Of a stretch of DNA of 64,000 nucleotides, positions 36,130-47,373 are shown in pieces. Within the stretch, counting starts at the first letter, position 1. Every line of letters begins with the position of its first letter. The DNA is taken from the NCBI GenBank assembly GCA_000469685.2, contig LS997566.1, positions 42,670,920 through 42,734,919 of the forward strand. The letters run 5' to 3'. Origin of the DNA: Haemonchus contortus (taxonomy: Eukaryota; Nematoda; Chromadorea; Rhabditida; Trichostrongylidae). The notes beneath the pieces were generated by a model. The model saw only the letters and a program-made list of their open reading frames with translations. It was not told where the DNA came from and searched no databases. The position numbers were made by a program, and so were the translations under genes.

Positions 36130-38770
36130 GGAGCCGGAAATGACTATAGAACTCTGCGACAATGCTGGCAATGTGGGTGATGCTAAAGAAATTAACCAGA
36201 TCCAACTGATCACCCGTACCAGAAGAGCTTTACCTATGAGCTTTTGAGGAAGTGTGAACGCCGACAAGAGGCACGAATGCTCAAGTAGAGCGGTTGTAGA
36301 TCTCAAGTGAAAACCCTCGACGCTGCCACATCTACTGCAACGGGGGCCTCTTCACCCAGCTAGCGCGGATCGTCCGTCCGCTAGCTTGTCCGATCTTCTT
36401 GAGATGGTTCATCGCTGTCGAGTTGTGTGCCCGATATCTGATATCTCTTACGAGACTAGTCATCTCTAGTGGCTCAAAATTGAAACCATCACTATCGACT
36501 CGGCCCCTAGGCCTAACTGAATAGATTTTATGAAGGATTAGGATATCTGGGGAGGGAGACTGGGAGGGAAGGGTGGGGGAGAGGCAATATAGGAAATATT
36601 GATGAGCTTCAGGGTTTTCACCTCGAAATCGATAGCTAGATGGTGCAACTGGGATACCGTTTCCATCTTTCTTCTTGATTCGTTCCGGAAGCACTGTCCG
36701 TATCCTACCGGAAGTCTGAAAACCCACGTCCCTCTCGTCACGCTCATTTCTCTGTACGAGTGTTCTTTCTTCTTTTACATAGGTTTTTGCTAAAGGATAC
36801 CGTAATCTTGAAAGGCGGCAGAATCAAAGGGGAACTTCCTAAGGGTTCGACCGTCTCCATCTGTACCGAATGATAATGATTCCTATTTGGAGAGCTCCCA
36901 TAAGTATCATTTCCGATATAGAAGGTAAAAACCCCCATCCGACACGGTCTGTCAGAAGTCAGACGGCAAAGAAGCTGTAACAGCACTTCATACACACGTT
37001 ACGCTGCCTTGTTCAAGAACTTTCGAGGGTTTTTCTGATAAAAAAAGCTGAGCCGGCTGACTGTGATTACCGTAGTTCCAAATATCTCCGGAATAACAAG
37101 CAGAAGTAGCTGTTTCAGGAAGGTTAGGAAGAACACGACAAGAGCGTCTCTTTTGGGATCAGTTCCACCAGAGGAAGTTGCACCGGAAATGTTTTCCGCC
37201 TACCCCAATCACCGGTATTCTGGGAGCAACAGGGAGTTTCGGCGGTTCTGCTTGTCTGGAGGCCAATTACCATCGAAAACAGTAGTGTGTCACTCAGCTT
37301 GATGAGTTGATGAAGTTCTTCTGAAGCATTCCGTACACGTGCTCTATTCTTTTTCTAGGTTTTCTGATAATAAGGAGGGCAAGAAGCATTATTCAGAAGG
37401 CCGAACTATTTGCTTGGTCATCCGAGTCTATGAGCCAGGGGAGAGCGAGTATTCCAAATCACCTAGTCGTGAGACTAAAGTACTGATCGATGAACTCAGT
37501 CAGTGCCACCACAGTGAAGAACTGTCACTGAATTTCTGCCGGCGGATGTCGCTAGCCAGCTGTGCTACTTCATCAGTCCGGACCAGTCCATCGGTATGAA
37601 GGAAAGGACGAACTTGTGGTGAACGGACCTCAAGTGTTAGGGTGAAAGCCAGAAATCGAAAGATCTTTAAACTCGATACATGGCGTAATTCATGGAGTAT
37701 CCGCTGACCTTTCAGCAGCTATGGGCACCTTTGAAGTGCGGCTGTAAGAGAGGGTTGGTGTGAGTCGCACTCGTTGCTCTCGAGAAATTTTTGGAATGAT
37801 CCCGTGCTGTTCATGATCTGGCCCTACTGATAAGCAGTTCCAATAGTGAAGGACCATTAAAAATGGGGCCAATCAGTCTATGGATTAAGGAAGAGTGTTC
37901 CAGGAATTTTTTTCGGAGAAAAAAACATCGGCAGAACCACGATGACACGAAGGATCAATAGCGATCAGAAGGTGCATGATAAGATGGCGATTTAATTGAA
38001 AGCCAAAATACACATGCCTCTCTTTCTCTCTATGAAGCGCAAATAAAAGAGGTGAATCTTCTGCTGAGGGCAGAGCTAATGTTTACTCTCCCGACGATCC
38101 TATACAGTATTACATTTCGTGTTCGATTCGTTGCACGACCACCCCTATTGCCTACACTGTTCGCTCCGTCTATTCAAACCATCTCAGTAGACCAAGAATA
38201 TGGACGCTAAAGGACGCCGCGTGTACTACATCTAATATAATAGTACAGTTAAGGTTAAGTGGGGAGCTGTGGTTACCACGCAGACTCCCACGTGGGAGAA
38301 TGGAAATCTTTTTTTCGTGAGGGGTTGATACTGCTTGGTCGTGTAAATATAGCAGGATAAAGTACATTAGAAACATTATCTTCTGTTCAAGTCCTGTAGG
38401 TTCCTATAAATGGGGATCGGAGCAGTGTCAAGTGGCTCACCCAGCATAGGAATGGTCGAGCTGGAGGATTTTTTCGCGATTCACTAATTTTCCATTTCTC
38501 CTAGATAGATACCGGATATCATATCCCAACAAGTGGGAAGACGCAAAATTATTGTGTAGACAAAATACTATCCCTATCAAAAACGGCTGGGTGACTGAGG
38601 GCAAAGATGGGGCTTGCCAAAGTCTGGGACGGATTTAGCGTGTACCATTGCCCAAAAGATGCTTTGGGCAGGCAGGTGCGACGCAAACAGATTGACTTTA
38701 ACCAGGCTCAACCCTAGAAACGCTTATTATCGATTTTATTGCACGGGAACAGTTGGGAGTCGTCTTTTAC
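36130..38770. other. No supported gene
   Basis: Upstream flank of the ceh-22-like gene. At 36170-36250 there is a block related to 32395-32460. Short frames at 36332-36727, 37063-37302 and 37339-37599 have no domain that I recognise. Confidence 0.45.
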
Positions 38771-38774
38771 TACT

Positions 38775-39050
38775 TGAGCGTATGTGATGTAGCTGCAAGG
38801 GGCGCGCTACCATACAAACATGGGTTCCGAGATCGAATCCGCATACCTTCTGAGGCCAACTTATCCATCCATTTGCTTGTTGTCAAACAATTGGTACCAG
38901 ACTTATCTGGGAGTATAGAACTGGACAGCTGCTGCCCACCATAAGTCATTGTATAGGGCGGCATTCACCTTCCAAACGCTACTACGACTCTTAATGGATG
39001 TCGAATGTGGGGCTGATCCCAAGGCGTCAAAAACCTTATTCTTCAACGCT
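38775..39050 (+). mobile_element. SINE-A copy
   Basis: Head TGTGATGTAGCTGCAAGGGG, degraded B-box GAGATCGAATCCG, body TTGGTACCAGACTTATCTGG and tail region CCTTATTCTTC. Diverged but nearly full length. Confidence 0.72.
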
Positions 39051-39349
39051 CATTCCTTCTCCGCACCCACTTTCCACTATTTTTATCATTCTTGTGCCCT
39101 TCTACTCTTGAGACTTCCAGCATCATTAAAAATCGTTGAATTATCTTTACTGATGGAAACACTATCTTCCATTCCAAGTATGGCTATTAACAATTAGGTA
39201 GCATTCATAGATGGATAAATTGCAAAACAAACAAATTTTGATGTGAGAGTTAGAAAAATTAGAAAAATTCAAAGACGTGTTTTTCAAAGTTCAGTTTCCC
39301 TTTACTTTGTAAAAGACCAGATCAAGCGGTCGCATAGTGTTCCAAGCTC

Positions 39350-39440
39350 CTCCGATGATCAGAGACGAAAGCCACAGTAACATACGCCAGGAAATTAAAG
39401 ATCGGGTCGGTCAGATAAGTCATGAGGTCTTAAGATGTTC
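39350..39440 (+). pseudogene. RTE-like retrotransposon remnant
   Basis: ATACGCCAGGAAATTAAAGA followed by TCGGGTCGGTCAGATAAGTC matches the YARKSKIRWAGHV portion of the fragment at 44375. Similarity fades after about 39440. Confidence 0.5.
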
Positions 39441-39449
39441 TTGCGAAGC

Positions 39450-42310
39450 TGTAACCTAGTTCGATTGTGCCTAGGCTTACGTTGGCACGATCCGGTGGTT
39501 AATAGGAAGAGGTCGTGAGATTTCACCCGAAACTTGACTACGTCTACTTTGTACAGCTACTGAGGTTTCTTTGCATAGGTGGTAGGTAGGCTGGCTGTCG
39601 CGTTCTTATCTGAGAGTCCACTGGCTGAAAAAGTGGCAGGCTTGATGATTGTACTGGCCAAATATCCATGTGAATCCACTCTTCCGTCCAGAAGGTGGGC
39701 GAATGGAACATTCAAAAAGGTCTGCGCAGAACAGATGAGTTCCTGTTGATGGTTCCCTTGCCTACCAAGATTAGGAAATCACTTGGCAATTAAATATTTC
39801 AGTATTGAACTGCGGTTGGTGAAAGGCTTTGATCGTTTAGACAAAAAGGCTCAGTATCCCCACAAGGAAGACAGAGAGCAATTCACCCATCCGAGACCTT
39901 CTCTTCAGAGTGGAGGGAGTGAGGGGAGAGTAGGGAGGGGAAGCAATGCTTGAAATTTTGCTGGATAAGGCGAAGATATTGAAAGACTAAACATTCCCAT
40001 CAAGCCATTTTCGACTGCTTTGCCCCTATCATAGCCCATTTGTTCAAGCTGTCATGGTAAAACGCTTCCTACAAAAGATTCCGAGAAGGCCGTTCAAAAT
40101 CCCTTTCCTCCTCCCACTTTCAATTTACAGCGTTAGTACAGGCGTTCTACAGTACGCCAAGGAATACTGTGTAGAAGTTCATTGGGTCGTAGTGTCTCCG
40201 ATTTCAGCTAATCCATCCGCTCTATACAAGCATTGGTGGGCGATGTCGGATGGAGGTCATGCCCCTTCGTTGGCTGTTTGCCGAGTGACGCAAGCTAAAG
40301 GTTTACTGTTCGCGACAGTCCGATCTCTGACGTCGCCCTAGGAAATCTCAGTCTACTCCCTTCCCAAACCTCAACTTCACGAGGCTAACCCACCGATAAC
40401 GAAAAGGGTAACGGCTAGTTAGATGCTGCTAGTATTAGCAATCAAACAACGCCCAGGTTCATTTTGTTCAGTTTCAATCGCTGTTCAATTGCCAACAAGC
40501 TCTAAGACGTAGTCCGGGGCTAACAACTGAGCTATTTCGAGATTTTTTCGATAACAACAACGACGAGCCCATCTGGCCTCCTCGGAACTTACTCTCGTGG
40601 GAACAAAACAGTCCCAGGTTTTTCCGAGATCGATGGGTTTCTCTGTGGCTCTCGCTGTTGCTTGTATTGGATGTTGTAGAGGAAAGTGTCCCCACAACAA
40701 TACTCAGCTTCGTTCCAGATCGAATCCTGTGTTCCCGTCTTGTCAGGAGCAGCAAAATGATATAAGAGGAGAGAAGCGGTTTACTTATCTTAAGTTGGCT
40801 TTACGTAGCATGGCCCATCCTCAAAAAAGGCTTAGCCTAAGTCTAATTATTTTTTGTCAAAATTGGATGGTGAGGAGTCGTGGGAGATACCTCGACAGGC
40901 TCGGAAAACAGGCAATCGAGCGTTGCAAGTCAAGGCTGCTCCAGTCTGGACCGTTCTGACGTCTTCGTTTCTACCCGATCCATCAGGGGCGCATCCAACC
41001 GCAAAAGCATCTAAGCATCCTCGTTTCTGCTGAGTGATGTTGACACTCATGAACCTTGCCTACGAGCCAGCATTCGCTGCAGCAGATCATGCGTTCCTTC
41101 ACTTGTCTAATATAAGTTTCCTCTGAACCTTCTGCAGCACCGCTGATCGCAAAGGGCGCTACTGGGGCCCTTCATCACATCCGTGCCGTACTTATCCGGC
41201 TGTATGGATCAAAGCCATTCACACTATCCATTTTCTCTATGTGCAGGCTGTCTTCTGGGATTCCTACAGAAGTTCATACTCCACTGTGTGAAACTTCTAG
41301 TACCAGGATTGACGAGCTGCTCTGAGTTTGCTACTCTCTGGAACCGCTCCCCCTTTTGTCTGTCAATACACTAACTGGCTAGCTTTATGCGGTATCTTCC
41401 GTATTTGTCCGGTACACAGACGATGGGAGTGGAGCGCGTCCTCGTCCTTAGCTGCTGCCGCTCATGTTTGATGAGGGGGATAACATTCGTTAAGAGGGAT
41501 AAACCTGGACTCTTCGCGCATTGTGCTCCTCACAGATTTGTTGGGAACTGACTTTTGAACACCCGGATAAGTAATGTAAGCACTCACACCTTACCCATTC
41601 AGCTGGACCTAATATTCGTCTCGTCATGTACCAGTCTGGTGATTATCCACACAATAGAAACACTTTTTCCTTGGAATTGGACCCATGTTAAGTCTGCAAG
41701 TAGGCTCGGCAACTAGCCAGGAGTCGCCGCACATGTGAGGTCATCAGAACCACTAGATACCTTCGTAAGAAAGTATGTGAGGAGGATAGAGACGAACTAA
41801 TTAGAAGTCGTTATAATACTTCGTGAGCGGAATTTAGCCTATAGAAGTCTAGAAAGGAACCTTCTAGTTGACTGATGATCTCTATGAAATAAATGATGTA
41901 TGATGGGATAAACACCTTGGATCAAGCAATCCCATTCTGGATTCTGTAGGGGTTCCTGAGATATGTTTGGAATCTGCTGCATACCAGTGACCACCTCAAT
42001 CGATGCGCGGATTACATTTCAACTTCATGTATTTCGAGGGAAATTTTAGAGTTGTAGGGAGCATCGAGCTCATTCAGACCCCATCTCATAGGTGGGGCTT
42101 CCTGAGCTTAACATTTGAGCAGCTTTTAGGATAAGTTTGCATGACTCCTTCTAAACAGAACTCGCTGCTGTTCGCTAGATTCACAAGTAATTGACTTTTG
42201 AGCGGTTTGTTCAAAACTGTTGTGCTTCCTCCTTTTGTAGCCTTACCATCTCCTCGGAGCTAGTTATCTTTTCCATATAAAAGGTTATTTTCAGTGCAAA
42301 GAATAGGAAA
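39450..42310. other. No supported gene
   Basis: Frames of about 90-120 codons at 40054-40341 and on both strands at 40474-40959 have no recognisable motif. No repeat copy was identified here. Confidence 0.45.
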
Positions 42311-42324
42311 AACGGTACATATTG

Positions 42325-42378
42325 GCTACCTCATATGCCTCGACCAACAGTATTGTAGGTCGAGGCATATGAGGTAGC
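42325..42378. repeat. Perfect 21-bp inverted repeat (hairpin)
   Basis: GCTACCTCATATGCCTCGAC plus one base (42325-42345) is followed by a 12-base spacer and its exact complement (42358-42378). Outside a bulge, TACAT and ATGTA could extend the stem. It lies in the gene-poor spacer between the ceh-22-like and K2P genes. It could be a small-RNA precursor or a recent fold-back; the sequence alone does not decide. Confidence 0.85.
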
Positions 42379-43835
42379 GACCTTACCATGTATTTTTAAC
42401 TTCTAAATATAAGTTTTCGATGTCTGTGAAAGAATGCAACACATCATTGCGTAGGCCACATTTACATCGAAGTGACTTCGTGGATTCGAAGAAATTCGAA
42501 GCCTTCAATACATGGTACATTCGAAATACCCCTGGCCCGGTCATCTACTTCGCCGAACAGATGACAGATGGAGTCTCTGAGTCACAGAGTGCCTCCCAAG
42601 AATAAAACAAGGCCATCAGGACGTACGCCGACCGGTGGGCAGATTCGTTTTCCAAATATTTCAGAGAAGGCGGCCTACATTGAATGCAAGTCGCGAAAGA
42701 TCGGGCGGCATGTATGAACTGCTGTCCCCGCTGAGAAGACCTTGCCGGTGGACCATCAAAGTATATTCATCATCAAAATATAGTAGTATATTTCCTCTCC
42801 CCGTCCATATCCTCGTACATGTACAAAAAAAGGAGAGACTGAAACACGCCCACAACCTTATGATTCATCATTAAGCAGAAACTCATGCGGCTGTCTGTTG
42901 CACAAGGTTACAAGGAATCCTTGAGCCTTCACCCGAATCTATTCCAGCTAGGAATTTTCCAGATTAGTTATAAATTCTATTGGAACCTTAGTTCACATTG
43001 TGCTAATCTTTCCCGGTTACATGGGGTACCAGCACACAGAATCAGTGGAAAATAGCTGGAAGGAAAAGTCTGGAAACGTTGCCGCAAGAACTCGGTTACC
43101 TCTAGGTTATGACCACGTGAATCTACTCCCGGCATAAATGCAGGTTTAGGTAAGCAGTGATCCAGTTCCTACAAAACAGATCTATCTGAAAAAAATTGAC
43201 TTACCGTTGCCGCCGCAAATCTCGTCGGCACAGCATCAGCGCGTTCGCTGATCGAAGGAGTTCAATTTCGTATCGTTGCTAGTTCTTCTGTAAATGCATA
43301 TTCCTTCCAGTTATCGTACGACAAATTAGAGGACGAAAAAGTTGACCAATAAAAACAAAATAGTTTCCGTTTTGCGATTTCTTGGTTCATTCAAGGCTGT
43401 AGCACGATGTCATACCTTAAAACCCATCTGAACTTTCAAGGGGGCGACTGCTGTGGCGTTCTTACTATGCCATTGTAGAAGGTGTCAGGGAAGCAGCTTC
43501 GAGTGCACAAAGCAAATATTGCTATATCGAACTGAAAATTGTCGTAGGGGACTGTATTGTGGGATAACAGCTCTCTATGAAAGTGGTCGAGATTTGAACC
43601 TGGATCTATCGGTTGAAAGCATCCTCCTTATCCATGACACTGCTAAAGAACGACGTGCATCTCGCGAGAAGCAGTAGATGATAAAACTGGGAATAGTTGA
43701 AGGTATAGTTCCAGTAAAACAGTCGTCATGAGACTTGATAATTCAATCCCCAACAATTTTTATAAAATGGTGGATTAGTCAGCTGTTTAGAATCTCAGTG
43801 AAGATTTAATTTATCTAATAATGACCAAATATGAA

Positions 43836-44095
43836 GGCGGAGGTGATGTGGTGGCAATCACACATACATGGTCCGAGAATCAGGACACCGACAGGTACTA
43901 GCCCAAGCCCTTCGGGTTCGTTTCCTGTTACCAGATTAGTATTGGAGTATGGGAACACTAACTTTTAGTAGGCTATCCACCGCAAGTTCTCGAGCAGTCC
44001 ACAAACGGTTCAAATCGCCGTTACCATACCAAAGGAAGTCAATAGCGTGGGGGATCTGAAAGACTACAGGTTGATGAACATCAAAGACTATATAG
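43836..44095 (+). mobile_element. SINE-A copy
   Basis: Starts GGCGGAGGTGATGTGGTGGC. The B-box is displaced and altered. The later part (CCACCGCAAGTTCTCGAGCA, AAGGAAGTCAATAGCGTGGG) follows the family body. Strongly diverged. Confidence 0.65.
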
Positions 44096-44374
44096 TTTAG
44101 CCTTTGATGGTCGGAAATTAACAATTCCTCGAGAAAGAGGTTCTAATTCTTCCCCTATTTGGGAGCATTGAACATTCGAGGTAGATGTCTTCTTCGGGGG
44201 AATCTATAAAAAAAAGAGTAGATCATAGGGGATCGGGACATGAAATCACGATTGTATTTCCTGCTTTTGACAGTACAAAGTGAATGGAAAATCACTTCTC
44301 TGAGTAGCACTGACGACAGCCCAACGCTTTTGTTCTCATTCATGCTCCTGTAGGGATCCGGAGTTCCGAGCTCC

Positions 44375-44720
44375 GTCATCGAACGAAGATCGGGGATGCC
44401 GTTGATTACGCCAGGAAATCAAAGATCAGGTGGGCAGGGCACGTTATGCAATATAGTGATGACCGTTGAACCATGGCGGTTACTGATTGGATCCCTCTGG
44501 ACGTCAATCGAACACCAAGACGACAGCCTATCCGATGCTCGAACCTCTTCACGAAAGCTCTGAGCAAAAGGAATGCTAAGCATCGGGTCCCTGAAGCGAG
44601 TACGATTCACTGGACCACTCTGGCTCACGGCAGGGACGAATGGAGACGTTACTGGCGCCCGCTCGAGGGAATCGATGATGGAAGGGATGACAGGTGGTAC
44701 AGGTGATACATGCTCCTGTA
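44375..44720 (+). pseudogene. RTE-like retrotransposon C-terminal fragment
   Basis: The plus strand encodes, with small frame breaks, the C-terminal end of an RTE-type reverse transcriptase: KSKIRWAGHVMQYSDD near 44415-44462, then a stop, then [18 protein letters not shown] (from 44473) and [10 protein letters not shown] (near 44635). Homologous pieces recur at 29440, 39350, 45590 and 63755. Identification as RTE is from recalled family features. Confidence 0.7.
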
Positions 44721-45263
44721 AGGCGGTAGTGAAGTTCCATGTGGGAAATGATGAACAGGGCACTCAGCTCCTTACCACTTTCCCTCCCGTGGACTACTTT
44801 ATGCTCACCCACAGCTGGTAAAACTTACTTTATTACTTCGACTCTTACATCAGCATGATTATTTACTAAAACCTTACCCACAACAGTTCGATCACACCCA
44901 CTTACCTGAAATAAAAGTTTCATACGACACGATGTTTAGCGATGTATGAAGGGTACCACCTCAGGAGGCGCTGCCCATGTTCGTTTATTCAAAAAAGTAG
45001 GGAGTTCCGAAGAACGACGTCATTGAACGTAATGTAGAAACGGCTCGGGAAGCGAAGCAGCATGCAGGATTCTTTCTGATAATCTCCGCAGTCAATAGAA
45101 TTTTTCAGGATAAATTTTTCCTTCCAAGGGCACCGCAATGGGGATTCCTACCATATTCCACGAATCCCTTACTACCATCACATTTTCAAAGCAGAAAGTA
45201 GTCATTCTCATTTCGTCCAAGTGGCAGCATAATATCCACGACAGCTACTTTACCAGTTTGCCT

Positions 45264-45523
45264 GGTGTGGTGCGTTAGGAACAAAATGGTCGCGTCGCGG
45301 TGAGAGGGGCGTCGCGCGCGAAGGAATGTAGCGGGATGCAGCAGTAGGTAAGAAATACAAGAACAAAAGTACTAATAGTAGAATTATGCATAAAGTAATG
45401 ATCGCATATCGATCGAGCTGTATGAAGAACGCTAGAGCTGTAATAACAGTGAAGCAGATGGTCCCCGACAGCCGCGTGCGGCAAATCGATTACCCAAAAT
45501 CGTTCCTAACGCCCGTCTCCCCC
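45264..45523 (-). mobile_element. MITE family M, copy 3
   Basis: About 260 bp in reverse orientation. The outer ends read GGTGTGGTGCGTTAGGAAC and, from the other side, GGGGGAGACGGGCGTTAGGA, so the inverted termini share GCGTTAGGAAC. It is flanked by a perfect 9-bp duplication, AGTTTGCCT (45255-45263 and 45524-45532). This is the best preserved copy and the one that defines the family's ends. Confidence 0.83.
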
Positions 45524-45589
45524 AGTTTGCCTGCAACAGGGCTGGTCACGCTCCCTTATTCAGCGGAACACTTTGTAGAAAGGTGTCAG

Positions 45590-45800
45590 TAGCATACTGT
45601 CGTCCCGACGTGACGTTATTGATTTCATCGAGCGGGCGCCAGTAAGGTCTCCATTCGTTCATGTCGCAAGCCAGAGTAGTCTCGTGGATCGTCCTCGCTT
45701 GAGGGACACGAAGCACAGCATTCCATTCGGAGCTTCCATGAATAGGTTTGACCGTCGTCCTGAAGTCCCGAGGGATCCAGTAAGGCCCCGGTTTAACGAT
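45590..45800 (-). pseudogene. RTE-like retrotransposon C-terminal fragment
   Basis: On the minus strand, RTIHETTLACDMNEWRPYWR and the upstream YWIPRDF match the fragment at 44375. Truncated on both sides. It is immediately beside MITE copy 3. Confidence 0.65.
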
Positions 45801-46243
45801 CATCACACTATCGCAAATCGTGTCCGGCCAATTTTATCATCAATTTCGTCTAATGTCTAATCTTCCTTCGTTGGTGGAGCTCGGAACTCCGGATGCATTC
45901 TAGCATTTGCGCTTGCGTGTGTAGGGAAATTCCTAGCATCATCACTTCCACAGCCCTCATTTTCGTGAACTCAGGTCTCCGAGGAGCACCTCGAACTAGG
46001 AAAGACCGTGAGGTGAGATTAAATTAAATATCGAATTGAATTCAGGTTGAAATCATCCGTCCTACCTTCTCAAAATATCGAGATCTTAAGCATAATCGTT
46101 ACCGTAAGCTGGAATGGCAAGAAGTAGCATCTCCGTCGGATATGGTGGATCGCGGAAGGCTTTCTGGTAGCTATACAGTATGGTATGTTGATAGTGATAC
46201 GGACTGAACACCGGTTATTCCCAAGTTGTACAAATGGCTATTT

Positions 46244-46559
46244 GGTGGAAGTGCTGTAGTGGCAAGTGGCGAACTGTCACACACGCATGGTCACAAAATC
46301 AGAACCCTATGGATATCCGGCCAGGCCAACCGAGCCTTTCATCCCTCTGTGGAAAATTAGTGTCAATTCAGCGGATTGACACTAATTGTTACCAGACTCG
46401 TCTGGGAGGATAAAAGCACTGACTCGCTCATCGACTAGCCTGCTCATAGGCCACTGACGCATGGATCACGCCATTACGATTCTGAGTGGAAGATGAATGC
46501 GGAGGAGCATCCCTCAGATGGGTTGGTCAACGCCCAGAGACTTTATCCCTTATCCTTTA
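46244..46559 (+). mobile_element. SINE-A copy carrying a short palindrome
   Basis: Head GGTGGAAGTGCTGTAGTGGC, body TTACCAGACTCGTCTGGGAG and tail CTTTATCCCTTATCCTTTA. Between head and body, at 46355-46387, an inverted repeat of 13-bp arms replaces the normal sequence. Confidence 0.8.
46355..46387. repeat. 13-bp inverted repeat inside a SINE
   Basis: AATTAGTGTCAAT and ATTGACACTAATT are separated by TCAGCGG. The 19 bases AATTCAGCGGATTGACACT recur at 46922-46940, outside the SINE. Confidence 0.85.
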
Positions 46560-47040
46560 CATCTTAATCCTATTCAGTGTATTCTACTACCACGATGTAC
46601 CCCCAGGGAATCTGCCATGACTCCTCAAAACAGACCACTTTTGTACCCAGGTGTCAGCATAGCTGTTACTGTAATAGCTCGTCTAAGTGTTAAATTACAC
46701 GCCCATGTAATTGGGCTGAATACAGTTTGTACCCTAAACATTACAATAATAGTATAAACTTTGTCCTGTGACTCTTCGGATGAGGCACCATGGCTAACAA
46801 GTGCAGGTACTGGCTACCTGGACTCTTCCTCTTCAAGGCTGTCAGTTCAGCTACTGTAGCGTGTGTGGCCCAGTCCTCCTAGATGAGTTCTTTTCCACCT
46901 ATACCCTAGTACAGATACTGGAATTCAGCGGATTGACACTGCTGGCTCAGCTCAGCTCGTTTTATCTTGATCTTGGTTAAGCTCTTCTGTAGTTGTACAC
47001 CTGTCCTCAGTTCCCCCCATTGGCGCACTCAGTTGAGTGT

Positions 47041-47076
47041 ATAAATAAATAAATAAAATAAAAAATAAGTAAAAAA
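47041..47076. repeat. AAAT simple repeat
   Basis: ATAAATAAATAAATAAAATA and following A-rich sequence. It lies about 300 bp beyond the K2P stop codon. Confidence 0.8.
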
Positions 47077-47373
47077 TGGAGTGAAGAGAAGAGCTTCATA
47101 TCCCTATTTGTTACAATACATATAAATGTGAAATTAGAAAAATTACCCGTCTGAGAAAGGTGAAGACATATTTCACTTTGACTAAGGAACATGTCAAAAA
47201 ATGCCGATGAGGTACAACAAACGAAGAACCTGAGCATGTGCAGTATGAATAGGAAAAAAAGAGATCAAAAAAAGAAGTCCACTTGGCCATAACATCAACA
47301 GGGAAACGGTAAAAGTAACTGAGATACACTTCTGAACTCAGAACGAGCGGGCGGTAGTGACGATGGTCGGCGG

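Noticed and set aside
40474..40959. Overlapping frames of 93 and 120 codons on opposite strands
   Set aside because: Both lack domains, and neither can be extended by plausible splicing. I could not tell a real gene from chance.
42350..42378. let-7-like seed TGAGGTAG in the hairpin
   Set aside because: The motif is in the middle of the 3' arm, not at a likely 5' end of a mature small RNA, and let-7 matures from the 5' arm. No further let-7 similarity follows.
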